From the NCBI RefSeq assembly GCF_048265165.1, contig NZ_JBLXCD010000008.1, forward strand, positions 1 to 64,000: a DNA stretch of 64,000 nt, given 5' to 3'. Each line of letters opens with the position of its first letter. Position 1 is the first letter of the stretch. The translations under genes and the position numbers were made by a program. Below, piece by piece: positions 28,501-37,692 of the stretch. Source of the stretch: Oceanospirillum sp048265165. GTDB taxonomy: Bacteria; Pseudomonadota; Gammaproteobacteria; Pseudomonadales; Halomonadaceae. The notes under the pieces were generated by a model. The model was given only the letters and a program-made list of their open reading frames with translations, searched no databases and was not told the DNA's origin.

Positions 28501-29079
28501 TGTGTGGTGATGTTCACCGCCACGCAGGCGGCTTAGAAAATCCGGCTCAGTCCGCCAAGGCTTTCGGTCAAGTTCACCGCCACGCAGGCGGCTTAGAAAT
28601 GCCTGCGCAAACACAACGTAACAACGAGTTAGTTCACCGCCACGCAGGCGGCTTAGAAATGCCTGCGCAAACACAACGTAACAACGAGTTAGTTCACCGC
28701 CACGCAGGCGGCTTAGAAATTGATCAAATTTTTATGAGCACTGCCGGTGTTGTTCACCGCCACGCAGGCGGCTTAGAAAGTACAGGGTTGCTTCGCCTCG
28801 AGGGTGATTTTGTTCACCGCCACGCAGGCGGCTTAGAAAGCATTTGCTCAGGCCAGCATTAAGCTGCTGGAGTTCACCGCCACGCAGGCGGCTTAGAAAC
28901 ATAAGCGATTAACCGCATCACTGACATAATCGTTCACCGCCACGCAGGCGGCTTAGAAATGCGCATTCAATGCATTGGTTAATGCATACTAGTTCACCGC
29001 CACGCAGGCGGCTTAGAAATAGTAGCTGCATTAGTAGTGCAATACACTACCGTTCACCGCCACACAGGCGGCTTCGAAA
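25572..29079 (+). CRISPR. Type I-F CRISPR array, 59 repeats and 58 spacers
   Basis: 28-bp repeats (GTTCACCGCC ... GGCTTAGAAA) recur every 60 bp without exception, so every spacer is exactly 32 bp. The repeat folds as a 5-bp stem CCGCC/GGCGG with loop ACGCA, the usual I-F shape. Repeat variants: repeats 35-42 (27612-28059) have ACACA in the loop; repeat 29 (27252) has a T-to-A change in the 3' handle (GGCATAG); the last repeat (29052) has both the ACACA loop and a T-to-C change (GGCTTCG). Spacers 10 (26140) and 32 (27460) share their first 30 bases. Spacers 51 (28600) and 52 (28660) are identical. The array directly follows a complete cas operon, so it is probably active. Confidence 0.98.
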
Positions 29080-29087
29080 GTTAAATT

Positions 29088-29109
29088 GTCGGGCTAAAGC
29101 CCGACCTAC
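29088..29109. repeat. REP-like palindromic element
   Basis: GTCGGGCTAAAGCCCGAC is a perfect inverted repeat followed by CTAC. It resembles the 'GTAGGTCGGGCTTTAGCCCGAC' style of REP sequence common in gammaproteobacteria. A related copy is at 38938. Confidence 0.6.
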
Positions 29110-29110
29110 A

Positions 29111-29144
29111 CGTTATTGGTGGAGACGCGCCAATAACGTTTTTT
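29111..29144 (+). terminator. Terminator after the CRISPR array
   Basis: A 9-bp stem (CGTTATTGG with CCAATAACG), a 10-nt loop and six T residues lie 32 bp past the last repeat. It would end the pre-crRNA transcript. Confidence 0.8.
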
Positions 29145-29175
29145 GCATTCTGGTGATGCTGTTTTTGGTGCTTAT

Positions 29176-29197
29176 CCACCCTACGGGTGTAGGGTGG
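29176..29197. repeat. 9-bp stem, 4-nt loop hairpin
   Basis: CCACCCTAC, loop GGGT, GTAGGGTGG: a perfect hairpin just before the 3' end of the minus-strand oligopeptidase gene. It resembles a second REP type ('GTAGGGTGGATAAG'). Confidence 0.5.
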
Positions 29198-29210
29198 TTG
29201 TGGTGGGTGT

Positions 29211-31325
29211 TTACTTATCTTTATTTAGCATCATAAGTGCAACGCTCTGGGTTTCGGCGGTTTCCCGGTAGCTTTGATCGCGGCCTGATCCGCCGCCGTG
29301 TCCGGAGTCCATTCGGGTTCTTAACCAAACCTTTTCTATGCCTGCTTTTTTCAGGCGCCAGGCCCATTTGGCGGGTTCCCAGTATTGCACGCGGGGGTCG
29401 TTCAGGCCGGCTTCTATCCAGAGTTTTGGCTGGCGCTGTGCTGTTTGATGTGTCTCTGGTTTTAGGTTGTCCAGTGGGCTGTAGTGGCGAATGCGCCAGT
29501 GGGCTTCGGGTTCTTGGGGGTTGCCCCATTCTTCATATTCGCCAATGGTGAGGGGAAGCTCCGGTCGTGACATGGTGCGCAGTACATCCACAAAGGGGAC
29601 TTCGGCGATGATGCCGGTGACCAGTTCCGGGCTGCGGTTGTACAGTGCGCCGAGGACGATTCCGGCGGCGCTGCCTCCTTGTACGATCAGCTGTTCTTTT
29701 TCGGTAATCCCTTGTTTTAGCAGTGCCCGTATTACCGCTTCGAGGTCTCGCATGCTGTTTTCTTTATAGCCTAGGCGGCCCTGATGATACCAGTGTTCAC
29801 CGCAGTCGCCGCCGCCGCGTACATGGGCGATGGCAAAGATGACATCCCGCTCCATCAAACTGAGTCGGCTGGAAGAAAACCAAGGGTCGAGCGGGTCGCC
29901 GTATGCGCCATAGGCGTAGAGTAAAACCGGTTGTGGTTTTTGGGCGGCCAGTAAGGTTTTTTTGCCAACAAGGCTGACGGGGATAGGGGTGCCATCCCAT
30001 GAGGGGATGAGTATCTGCTGGCTGGTGAACTGGCTGAGGTCGGTGTTGTTCAGGGGCATCTGACGCAGCTGTTCTAGCTGTTGTCTTGCCATAGTATAGC
30101 GATAGAGGGTGGGCGGCTGATTGAAAGACTCTAACTCCAGTCGTACCCAGGGAGTATCGCTGTCAGGGTTGTCGGACAGGTTGATGCTGACCAGTGGGTA
30201 GGGTGGCTCAAAGTCGTGTTGTTTTTTGCCATCAAGGCTATGGATGGATAATTCCTGACGTCCCCGGGTGTGATCTCTTTGCAGTATTAACAGATGATTC
30301 TGGAATAGCTCAAATCCTTCAAAGGTTTTTTGTTTTGATGGCGGATGAATAACGCTGGCCTGCTGCAGAAAGTCTGCAGGTGACAGCGGTTGTGTGATCT
30401 GCCGTTGATCGAGCCGGTAGAGGCCAAAGTCGGCTTGTTGCAGGTTGCTGCGGATGTAGAGTTGGTCATCGATACTGTCCGCATGATATTCATGGCCTTC
30501 CTGTTGCTTTATCAGCAGTTGGGGTGGGTTTAAAGGCTGATCTGCCGGTAACAGGTAATAGCGGGTGCTTTGTTTGCTCAGGCTTTCGATAAAAAGGTGT
30601 TTTCGGTCGCGGCTTTTACTGCAGCCAACCCAGAATCGGGCGTCGGGCTCTTCAAAAATAATAGATGTTTGGCCGCTGGAGATGTTCAGAGCCATGACTT
30701 GCCACGGGCGCTGTGTGTCGTCCAGTGGGAAGCAAAGCAGGGTCTCCTGATCTTCTGTCCAGATCAGGTCAGATGCCAGAGGCGGTAAATCGTCAAAGGT
30801 TTGCCAGTGGTTGTTGCTCAGGTTTACCAGTTGCAGGCTGTAGATCTCATCGCCTTCGGTGTCGGTTGTCAGGGCGAGCCGTTGCTCGTCGGGAGAGATA
30901 GCCAGGTCTCCCAGATCAAAATAGTCGTAATCTGCAGCCAGTTTGTTGATATCCAGATAGCAGTGGGCCTGTTCCAGTTTCTCCTGATGCTGGCGGTTCT
31001 CTTGGTTAAGGGGCGCGCGCCAGAACTGGGGGTAGTTAAGGGCTTCTCTCTGGCGGACAAAGTAGCGATAGTGTTTCAGGTCTGAGGGGTAGCTGTCATG
31101 ATCGAGAGGCGTTCGGTGACGAATTTCCCGAAAAAGTTCTTCCTGTAATTCCGGGTTGAGTGCTGAGTTGGCATCCTGATTGCATTTTTCCAGGAAGGTC
31201 AGTGTCTCTCTGCTTTTCTTTTCCAGTGATGAAAGGGGATCTTTCTGCAGCATCCGGGATAAAAATTGTGGCATTGCGTTAAGTGATGTCGTGCTGAGGT
31301 CGTTATTTTGTTTAGCTTGAGACAT
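29211..31325 (-). CDS. Oligopeptidase B / S9 prolyl-oligopeptidase family
   Basis: A 704-residue serine peptidase of the S9A family. The N-terminal ~410 residues form the beta-propeller (SPDEQRLALTTDTEGDEIYSL). The C-terminal alpha/beta-hydrolase domain carries the nucleophile in QGGSAAGIVLGALYNR, the Asp in GLNDPRVQYWEP and the His in DSGHGGGSGRD. 'YGAYGDPLDPWFS' and 'AHVRGGGDCGEHWY' are typical of oligopeptidase B (PtrB), which cleaves small peptides after basic residues in the cytoplasm. There is no signal peptide. I assign PtrB-like rather than prolyl endopeptidase from these motifs with moderate certainty. Confidence 0.85.
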   Translation of the reverse strand: MSQAKQNNDLSTTSLNAMPQFLSRMLQKDPLSSLEKKSRETLTFLEKCNQDANSALNPELQEELFREIRHRTPLDHDSYPSDLKHYRYFVRQREALNYPQFWRAPLNQENRQHQEKLEQAHCYLDINKLAADYDYFDLGDLAISPDEQRLALTTDTEGDEIYSLQLVNLSNNHWQTFDDLPPLASDLIWTEDQETLLCFPLDDTQRPWQVMALNISSGQTSIIFEEPDARFWVGCSKSRDRKHLFIESLSKQSTRYYLLPADQPLNPPQLLIKQQEGHEYHADSIDDQLYIRSNLQQADFGLYRLDQRQITQPLSPADFLQQASVIHPPSKQKTFEGFELFQNHLLILQRDHTRGRQELSIHSLDGKKQHDFEPPYPLVSINLSDNPDSDTPWVRLELESFNQPPTLYRYTMARQQLEQLRQMPLNNTDLSQFTSQQILIPSWDGTPIPVSLVGKKTLLAAQKPQPVLLYAYGAYGDPLDPWFSSSRLSLMERDVIFAIAHVRGGGDCGEHWYHQGRLGYKENSMRDLEAVIRALLKQGITEKEQLIVQGGSAAGIVLGALYNRSPELVTGIIAEVPFVDVLRTMSRPELPLTIGEYEEWGNPQEPEAHWRIRHYSPLDNLKPETHQTAQRQPKLWIEAGLNDPRVQYWEPAKWAWRLKKAGIEKVWLRTRMDSGHGGGSGRDQSYRETAETQSVALMMLNKDK

Positions 31326-31389
31326 AATAAGGGCGCTTAAGAATCAGGGTGTTATGCCGCAAATGCAGCGGCTATAGGAATTGAGAACT

Positions 31390-31764
31390 ATGGCGTTTGA
31401 GAGCTATCAGTTTCTGAGCTGGTCTATTTATCTATTATCTGCTTTGGCAGTGATGATTGTCACGCTCAGAATTACCCGCAGTTGGCCGTTAACCCTGCGG
31501 GGTTTTATTGTCACGACGGCAACGGTGTTGTTTGCGGTTCCCTGGTATGTGCAGGGAACGGGCGGGCCCCTGGCACCGGCTGTGATTATCACTTTTTTTG
31601 AAACGTTTGGTGGCGTTGAAGGTGCAACCTGGATGCGGGCTGGTTTACCTCTGTTAGGTGGGCTGGCGGTAGGTTATCTGGTTTTGGCGCTGTTCCTTTG
31701 GCTGAAAAGCCGTCAGGGCGAGTCTGGCGCTGCATCATCCGGTGAGGCGACTGAGGAGCGTTAA
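31390..31764 (+). CDS. Small integral membrane protein, unknown function
   Basis: About 124 residues with three hydrophobic helices (FLSWSIYLLSALAVMIVTL; FIVTTATVLFAVPWYV; LPLLGGLAVGYLVLALFLWL) and a short Ser/Glu-rich cytoplasmic tail. I prefer ATG 31390; a TTG at 31381 is possible. I do not recognise a named family. It is followed by a three-TM winged-helix protein and a membrane VWA protein on the same strand, so the three may work together. Confidence 0.65.
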   Translation: MAFESYQFLSWSIYLLSALAVMIVTLRITRSWPLTLRGFIVTTATVLFAVPWYVQGTGGPLAPAVIITFFETFGGVEGATWMRAGLPLLGGLAVGYLVLALFLWLKSRQGESGAASSGEATEER

Positions 31765-31900
31765 TGCAAGCGATCGGTTTATCCGGCCGATCCGATCAAA
31801 AACGGAAATCCGTTGCCGCTTTAAATGATCGTTATGAAGTGGCATTTTGTTAAGGCGGGTCGTTTTAACGGCTTAAAGGAAATTATTTCAGGAAATTAAT

Positions 31901-32563
31901 ATGACAACGCACGTCATTCTTCTCGTTTTAGTTATGCTGTTTGCTGGTGTTTTCGGTGGTTTGGTTAACTTTTATCTGCTGAACCAGAATAACAAAGATA
32001 CTATTGCTCTGGCTCGTTCTCTGGTGGTAGGTGTCAGTGCTGCGTTTCTGGTGCCGGTCGCCCTGGATCTGCTGGGCAGTGATATTGTGTCGCAGAGTCA
32101 GGAGGATGCATCTAAACTGCTGATTTATACCGGTATCTGCCTGATTGCTGCTATTGCCTCACGTTTGGTGGCAACTAATACGCTGGATCGTACTCTGGTG
32201 GCGGCAGAAACAGCCAAAACAGAAACAGAGCAGCTGAAGCAGCAACTCAAGCAGCTGCAGGAATCTATCGTGCCTTTGCTGGAAACAGAAACCGAGCATG
32301 AGGATCAGGCAGAAGTTTCATCGACAGAGCTGGACACACTGGATGTTTCTTCAACAGCGGTACTGAAGAGTCTGGCCAGTGGACGTCATATTTATCGTGC
32401 TCTGCCGACTCTGTGTACTGAGACAGAATTGGATGAAACTGATCTGCAGAAAAGCCTGGCAGTTTTAGTCGGTAAAGGTATGGCGGGCCGTGTTAACAGT
32501 GGCTGGGGAATGCGCTGGTATGTCACAGAGCGGGGCCGTAAGCTGGCTGAGTCCATTGTTTAA
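31901..32563 (+). CDS. Three-TM (YEATS-associated-like) protein with C-terminal winged helix
   Basis: A 220-residue protein with a good AGGAAA ribosome site. Three TM helices (VILLVLVMLFAGVFGGLVNFYLL; LARSLVVGVSAAFLVPVALDLL; LIYTGICLIAAIASRLVA) resemble the 'YEATS-associated three-TM' module described from bacterial conflict and envelope systems; I make that match from memory. A coiled coil follows (TETEQLKQQLKQLQESI). The last ~65 residues look like a winged helix-turn-helix (HIYRALPTLCTETELDE...LVGKGMAGRV...RWYVTERGRKLA). The layout suggests a membrane-tethered DNA-binding or protein-binding regulator. The function is not known. Confidence 0.65.
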   Translation: MTTHVILLVLVMLFAGVFGGLVNFYLLNQNNKDTIALARSLVVGVSAAFLVPVALDLLGSDIVSQSQEDASKLLIYTGICLIAAIASRLVATNTLDRTLVAAETAKTETEQLKQQLKQLQESIVPLLETETEHEDQAEVSSTELDTLDVSSTAVLKSLASGRHIYRALPTLCTETELDETDLQKSLAVLVGKGMAGRVNSGWGMRWYVTERGRKLAESIV

Positions 32564-32628
32564 CAACAAAAAAGATTGAGATGGATACCGGAGTTGATCC
32601 GGTATCACCAGGTAAGTAAGGAACTGAA

Positions 32629-34578
32629 ATGCCCGTTATTGCAGATCGACCAACGAAGCAGAGCAGATGGCCCGGCATAAAAGGATTTAGAATCCTTATG
32701 ATGTTGTGGGCTTTTGTTATAGCTTCTGTGGTAAGTGCAGCAGATGTAAAGCCTGATGTTCGCGTCCTGATCGATATATCCGGCAGTATGAAAAACAACG
32801 ATCCGTCAAACCTCAGGGTTCCGGCGTTGAATCTGCTGGTTGATCTGTTGCCGGAGGGAAGTAAGGCTGGCGTCTGGACGTTTGGTACTTATACCAATGA
32901 GCTTGTTCCCCATGAAGCGGTTTCTGATCAGTGGCGTCAGGATGCCCGGAGCCGAAGCCGGGATATTACCTCTTCCGCTCTGTTTACCGATATCGAAAAT
33001 GCTCTGGAACGTGCCAGTCATGATGCCGATCAGGTGGATGAAAATTATGATCGCCATATCATACTGCTGACCGATGGTCTGGTGGATATATCAGAAGCAC
33101 GGGATGGGCGTCGTAAGCGTCAGGAAAACAATGAGTCCCGTGACAGCATTCAATTTGATCTACTACCTCAATTAAAAAAAGCGGGCTATACGGTTCATAC
33201 TGTTGCCCTTTCTGATAACGCAGATAAAGACTTGATGCTGAAGCTGGCCCAGCGTACCGGAGGACTGGCGGCAGTGGCCAACAATGCGGAGGAGCTGATG
33301 CAGCTCTTTATGCAGGCTCTGGATCGTACGGCGCCCAGTGAGCAGGTTCCTCTTGAGAATAACCGCTTCCTGGTTGATAGCAGCATTAATGAGTTTACCG
33401 CTCTGATTTTCCATAAGCCGGATAGTCAGCGTGTTTTTCTGATCTCTCCAAAAGGTGAGCGTTATACCGCGCTTACACATCCGGATAATGTGCGCTGGCA
33501 CTATGAAAGCCGTTACGACCTGATCACGGTATCTGATCCTGATGATGGCGAGTGGCTGGTAGAAACTGAGATGCACCCGGATAATCGCGTTACAGTGGTT
33601 TCGGATCTGAGTCTTAAAGTCAGTGATATACCGGCAACGCTTTTCCGGGGGCTGGATTTGGATATTCAGGCATCAATTCAGGAAGAAGGTGAAACCATTA
33701 CCCGTCCTGAGTTTTTGCGTGTGGTCGCCATGGATGCTCAGCAGCTGGCCGATAATGATCAGGTACTTAAGTCTGATGCCATGACCGGTAAGCCGGGAGA
33801 AGTCGGAACCTTTGTCACAAAACTGGGGCCGTTTAACACCACGGGTAATTACCGGATTCAGGTTAATCTGGATGGGAAAACCTTCCAACGTACGGTTTCA
33901 CAGCCTGTTTTTGTACAGGATATTGTCAGTGCCAAAGTGGATTACGATGATGCCAATGAGCCGCAGCGTATCTCCTTCACTAAGGTTCTGCCAGAGCTTA
34001 AAGCCAGTGATCTGACGATTACGGCTCAGGTGAATGGTCTGACACAGAAGGCACAGCTGGCTACTCAGGAGTCCTGGGCGCTGGATCTGCCGGATATGAA
34101 TCGTGAGAAGGCGCAGCGCATTCGTGTCTTTGCTACCGGGACAGTTGAGGGCAAAGCTTTTGATATTGAGTTAGACCCTGTCATTATCCCACCGTTGAAT
34201 CCTGAACCTCAGGTTGAGACTCTGGATTCACCGGGAGAGATGGACGCTCAGCCTATTGATGAAGGTACTGCAGACTCAGCCGATAAAGCCGAAGAGGATG
34301 ACCGGCCTAAAAAACCGATGAATCTTCTTGATCCGAACAGTCAGCCTTTAGATCCGTCCAAACCAAGTGATGCTAATCTGTTATGGGTCTATCTTGTGGT
34401 GGCTCTGGTTAATATTGGATTGTTCGCCGGTGCTTTCTGGTTGTATAAACGCTTTGTGCAGCGTCGCACTGCTTCTCGCCAGCAGTCAGAAGAGCGCCAA
34501 TCATCTGAGGTCAGCAAGGCATCAGAAGATAAGCCGTCATCCGAAGATCGCCAGCAGGATGATGATTTGTCGCTCTGA
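32629..34578 (+). CDS. Membrane-anchored VWA-domain protein
   Basis: A 649-residue protein with AAGGA before the start. An N-terminal signal/anchor (FRILMMLWAFVIASVVSAADV) is followed by a von Willebrand A domain with an intact MIDAS start DISGSM and 'IILLTDGLVD'. A long beta-rich periplasmic region comes next, then a C-terminal TM helix (LLWVYLVVALVNIGLFAGAFWLY) and a charged Ser/Glu-rich cytoplasmic tail. VWA domains mediate metal-dependent protein contacts. It lies 65 bp after the three-TM winged-helix gene. A terminator follows. The role is unknown; assembly or surveillance of envelope proteins is possible. Confidence 0.75.
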   Translation: MPVIADRPTKQSRWPGIKGFRILMMLWAFVIASVVSAADVKPDVRVLIDISGSMKNNDPSNLRVPALNLLVDLLPEGSKAGVWTFGTYTNELVPHEAVSDQWRQDARSRSRDITSSALFTDIENALERASHDADQVDENYDRHIILLTDGLVDISEARDGRRKRQENNESRDSIQFDLLPQLKKAGYTVHTVALSDNADKDLMLKLAQRTGGLAAVANNAEELMQLFMQALDRTAPSEQVPLENNRFLVDSSINEFTALIFHKPDSQRVFLISPKGERYTALTHPDNVRWHYESRYDLITVSDPDDGEWLVETEMHPDNRVTVVSDLSLKVSDIPATLFRGLDLDIQASIQEEGETITRPEFLRVVAMDAQQLADNDQVLKSDAMTGKPGEVGTFVTKLGPFNTTGNYRIQVNLDGKTFQRTVSQPVFVQDIVSAKVDYDDANEPQRISFTKVLPELKASDLTITAQVNGLTQKAQLATQESWALDLPDMNREKAQRIRVFATGTVEGKAFDIELDPVIIPPLNPEPQVETLDSPGEMDAQPIDEGTADSADKAEEDDRPKKPMNLLDPNSQPLDPSKPSDANLLWVYLVVALVNIGLFAGAFWLYKRFVQRRTASRQQSEERQSSEVSKASEDKPSSEDRQQDDDLSL

Positions 34579-34671
34579 CGGTGATCTCAGGTTCAGCAAA
34601 ACTGACTGAATTTGAATCAAATGACACTGATTTTTTAATCCAGTGATAATGCATAGAAATGCATAAAAAAG

Positions 34672-34700
34672 TGGCCTCTGTTAACAGGGGCCATTTTTTT
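34672..34700 (+). terminator. Terminator after the VWA gene
   Basis: A 9-bp stem (TGGCCTCTG with CAGGGGCCA, one G:U) with loop TTAA, followed by seven T and preceded by six A. It separates the VWA gene from the amidotransferase gene. Confidence 0.85.
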
Positions 34701-34750
34701 ACCGTAAGCTTTTCAGCTCATTATTTTCTATTGATTACAGGCTTTATTTC

Positions 34751-35542
34751 ATGTGTGAACTTCTTGGCATGAGTGCCAATGTGCCAACGGATATCTGTTT
34801 TAGTTTCAGTGGGCTGGTTAAGCGCGGCGGTGAAACCGGACCCCATAAAGATGGTTGGGGCATTTCCTTCTATGAAGGGGCTGGTTACCGTGAGTTTCGG
34901 GACCCTAATCCTTCGGTGGACTCTGAGATCGCTAAGCTGATCCAGCGCTACCCGATCAAAAGCAAAACGGTGATCAGTCATATCCGACAGGCTAATGTGG
35001 GTGAAATTTGTCTGGAAAATACACATCCGTTCAGTCGTGAGCTTTGGGGGCGTTACTGGAGTTATGCCCATAACGGGCAGCTGGAGGACAGTAAAACTCA
35101 TTTTCCGGCCAGCTTTTATCTGCCGGTAGGGACAACGGACAGTGAGCAGGCCTTTTGCTGGCTGCTGGCCCAGATACGGTTGAATTTTACAGACCGGTGC
35201 GCCATTGGCCCTCTGAGTCAGGCGTTACATCAATGGTGTGAGCAGCTACGGAGCAAGGGAGTTTTTAATATGCTGCTTTCAAACGGTGATTATCTGTTTG
35301 CCTATTGCTCAACCAAATTAAGCTGGATTACCCGTGAAGCACCCTTTGGTGAAGCTCAGCTGTCTGATATTGAGATGAAGGTAGATTTTAAAGAAGAGAC
35401 AACGCCCCATGATGTGGTGACAGTGATTGCGACTCAGCCTCTGACCGATAATGAGAACTGGAAGACCATTCAACCCGGAGAATTGGTGGTTTTTAAAGAA
35501 GGGCGGGTTGTTGAGCGATTTTTAAAGAACACGGCAGAGTAA
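34751..35542 (+). CDS. Class II glutamine amidotransferase, YafJ-like
   Basis: A 263-residue Ntn-hydrolase of the YafJ group. The Cys nucleophile is residue 2 (MCELLGMSANVPTDICFSF), exposed once Met is removed. The motifs GGETGPHKDGWGISFYEG, VISHIRQANVGE and ENTHPFSRELWGRYWSYAHNG are diagnostic. The physiological substrate of bacterial YafJ is not settled. The gene stands alone and converges on cysK, with a hairpin spanning its stop codon. Confidence 0.88.
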   Translation: MCELLGMSANVPTDICFSFSGLVKRGGETGPHKDGWGISFYEGAGYREFRDPNPSVDSEIAKLIQRYPIKSKTVISHIRQANVGEICLENTHPFSRELWGRYWSYAHNGQLEDSKTHFPASFYLPVGTTDSEQAFCWLLAQIRLNFTDRCAIGPLSQALHQWCEQLRSKGVFNMLLSNGDYLFAYCSTKLSWITREAPFGEAQLSDIEMKVDFKEETTPHDVVTVIATQPLTDNENWKTIQPGELVVFKEGRVVERFLKNTAE

Positions 35543-35559
35543 TATATCTGCCGTGTTTT
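35529..35559. terminator. Hairpin terminator overlapping the amidotransferase stop
   Basis: A perfect 10-bp stem (ACACGGCAGA with TCTGCCGTGT) with an 8-nt loop contains the TAA stop and is followed by TTTTG. It lies between convergent genes. Confidence 0.75.
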
Positions 35560-35580
35560 GTCGGGCGTAAAAATACAGGT

Positions 35581-36552
35581 TTACTGTACGGTTTCGTTCT
35601 CGGTAAACATACCTTCGAACAGTGCCGTGGACAGGTAGCGCTCACCGGAATCCGGCAGAATAACGACAATATTTTTGTCGGCATTTTCAGGTTTTTCTGC
35701 CAGACGCAGTGCAGCCACCATGGCGGCTCCACAGGAGATACCGCAGATAATGCCCTCTTTCAGCATCAGCTGGCGTGCCATCTCAATAGCATCGTCATTG
35801 CTGACCTGCTCCACCTGATCCACCAGAGACAGATCCAGGTTTTTAGGTACAAAGCCTGCACCAATACCCTGAATCTTATGGGGAGCAGGTTTAACATCTT
35901 CACTGTTAAGGGTTTGGCTGATCACAGGGGATTCCACAGGCTCTACGGCAACGGAGGTGATCGCTTTGCCCTGGGTGTTTTTGATATAGCGGGAGATACC
36001 GGTAATGGTGCCGCCGGTGCCAACGCCTGCCACCAGAATATCGATTTCACCATCGGTGTCATTCCAGATCTCCGGCCCGGTGGTTTTCTCATGAATTTCG
36101 GGATTCGCCGGGTTCTCAAACTGTTGCGGCATAAAGTAATGCTCAGGATTGCTGGCAACCAGCTCTTCTGCCTTGGCAATCGCGCCCTTCATGCCTTTTG
36201 CAGGTTCTGTCAGTTCGATATTAGCGCCCAGAGCTTTCATCATTTTACGGCGTTCAATACTCATGCTGGACGGCATGGTCAGGGTGATTTTGTAGCCACG
36301 GGATGCAGCCACAAAGCATAGGGCGATACCTGTATTGCCGCTGGTAGGCTCTACAATCTCCATTCCGGGTTTAAGAACACCGCGCTTTTCCGCATCCCAG
36401 ATCATGTTCGCACCAATACGGCACTTAACAGAAAAGGCAGGATTACGGCTTTCCAGTTTGGCAAATACCTTGCCGTGTTGGGTCAGACGATTGATTTTTA
36501 CCAGAGGGGTTTCGCCGATGGTTAGCGAGTTGTCATCAAAAACCTTGCTCAT
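35581..36552 (-). CDS. cysK: Cysteine synthase A (O-acetylserine sulfhydrylase)
   Basis: A 323-residue PLP enzyme that makes L-cysteine from O-acetyl-L-serine and sulfide in the cytoplasm. The PLP lysine lies in NPAFSVKCRIG. The substrate loop TSGNTGIAL, the phosphate-binding GTGGTITG and the C-terminal PDSGERYLST are intact. An AGGGAA ribosome site precedes the start. The 285-bp gap upstream (36553-36837) is the control region shared with the divergent MoxR gene; I recognise no specific operator there. Confidence 0.95.
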   Translation of the reverse strand: MSKVFDDNSLTIGETPLVKINRLTQHGKVFAKLESRNPAFSVKCRIGANMIWDAEKRGVLKPGMEIVEPTSGNTGIALCFVAASRGYKITLTMPSSMSIERRKMMKALGANIELTEPAKGMKGAIAKAEELVASNPEHYFMPQQFENPANPEIHEKTTGPEIWNDTDGEIDILVAGVGTGGTITGISRYIKNTQGKAITSVAVEPVESPVISQTLNSEDVKPAPHKIQGIGAGFVPKNLDLSLVDQVEQVSNDDAIEMARQLMLKEGIICGISCGAAMVAALRLAEKPENADKNIVVILPDSGERYLSTALFEGMFTENETVQ

Positions 36553-36837
36553 TGTTATTCCCTAGTCTTGGTTGTTGGGCCGTTATAAACATTGTCCGTT
36601 AGAGTAGGGATAGGCTGGGAAAAAATCTATCAGATCTTAATTCAATAATGTTTTAAGCTAAGAACTTAACTGTTTTTCACCAAGACCTCTTCTTTTTTGT
36701 TTTTGGTATGACCTGTGAGTCACTCACTGACTTTCGTTGGCGAAAAGACCCAGTAAACTAGGCGGGAATATCTGTGCGTGTATTACTGCTAAGCTACGCA
36801 CTTAAATCTGACAACTAAAAATAAGAGATACACCGTT

Positions 36838-37683
36838 ATGAAATTTCAGGGTACGGATCAATATGTGGCAACCGATGAGCTTCAGATGGCGGTTAACGCC
36901 TGTATCGCTCTTGAGCGTCCGCTGCTGATTAAAGGTGAGCCGGGTACGGGTAAAACCATGCTGGCTGAGCAGCTGGCGGATGCTTTAGGTGTACGCCTGA
37001 TCCAGTGGCATATTAAGTCCACCACAAAGGCCCATCAGGGGCTGTATGAGTATGATGCCGTATCGCGCCTACGGGATTCCCAGCTGGGGGATGATCGTGT
37101 CCATGACATCAAAAATTACATCAACAAGGGTAAGCTCTGGGAAGCCTTTGAGTCCGACGAGCAGGTGGTTTTGCTGATTGATGAGATCGATAAAGCGGAT
37201 ATTGAATTTCCGAACGATCTGCTGTTAGAACTGGATAAAATGGAGTTTCATGTTTATGAAACCGGCGAAACGATCAAAGCGAAACAGCGCCCTATTATTC
37301 TGATCACCAGTAACAATGAGAAAGAGCTACCGGATGCGTTTCTGCGTCGCTGCTTTTTCCATTACATCAACTTTCCTGACAAAGAAACGATGCAGAAAAT
37401 TGTTGATGTGCACTATCCGGATATTCAGCAAAAACTGGTCTCAGAAGCGCTGGAGGTGTTTTTCGATCTGCGCGATGTGCGTGGTCTTAAGAAGAAACCC
37501 TCCACATCTGAGCTGATCGACTGGCTGAAGCTGCTGATGGCGGATCAGATGAGTCTTGAGATGCTGCAGGAGCGGGATGCCAGTAAGGCGATTCCTCCGC
37601 TGCACGGTGCGTTGGTGAAAAATGAACAGGATGTTTCCCTGCTGGAGAAACTGGCCTTTATGCACCGCCGTCAATCCCGCTAG
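36838..37683 (+). CDS. MoxR-family AAA+ ATPase
   Basis: A 281-residue AAA+ protein with Walker A GEPGTGKTML, Walker B VVLLIDEIDKAD and sensor ILITSNNEKELPDAFLRRCF. MoxR ATPases usually act as chaperones together with a VWA protein encoded next door, and that is the arrangement here. The next gene starts 9 bp downstream with a GGGGG ribosome site. The substrate of this pair is unknown. Confidence 0.9.
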   Translation: MKFQGTDQYVATDELQMAVNACIALERPLLIKGEPGTGKTMLAEQLADALGVRLIQWHIKSTTKAHQGLYEYDAVSRLRDSQLGDDRVHDIKNYINKGKLWEAFESDEQVVLLIDEIDKADIEFPNDLLLELDKMEFHVYETGETIKAKQRPIILITSNNEKELPDAFLRRCFFHYINFPDKETMQKIVDVHYPDIQQKLVSEALEVFFDLRDVRGLKKKPSTSELIDWLKLLMADQMSLEMLQERDASKAIPPLHGALVKNEQDVSLLEKLAFMHRRQSR

Positions 37684-37692
37684 GGGGCTGCT

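Noticed and set aside
25741..28862. Many long ORFs across the CRISPR array with repeated SPPRRRLRK, VHRHAGGLE or FLSRLRGGE units
   Set aside because: They are translations of the 28-bp repeat in different frames; the 60-bp period is a multiple of three, which keeps frames open.
25600..29051. Self-targeting spacers within this window
   Set aside because: By eye I found no spacer matching a gene in the window; a proper search of the whole genome was not possible.
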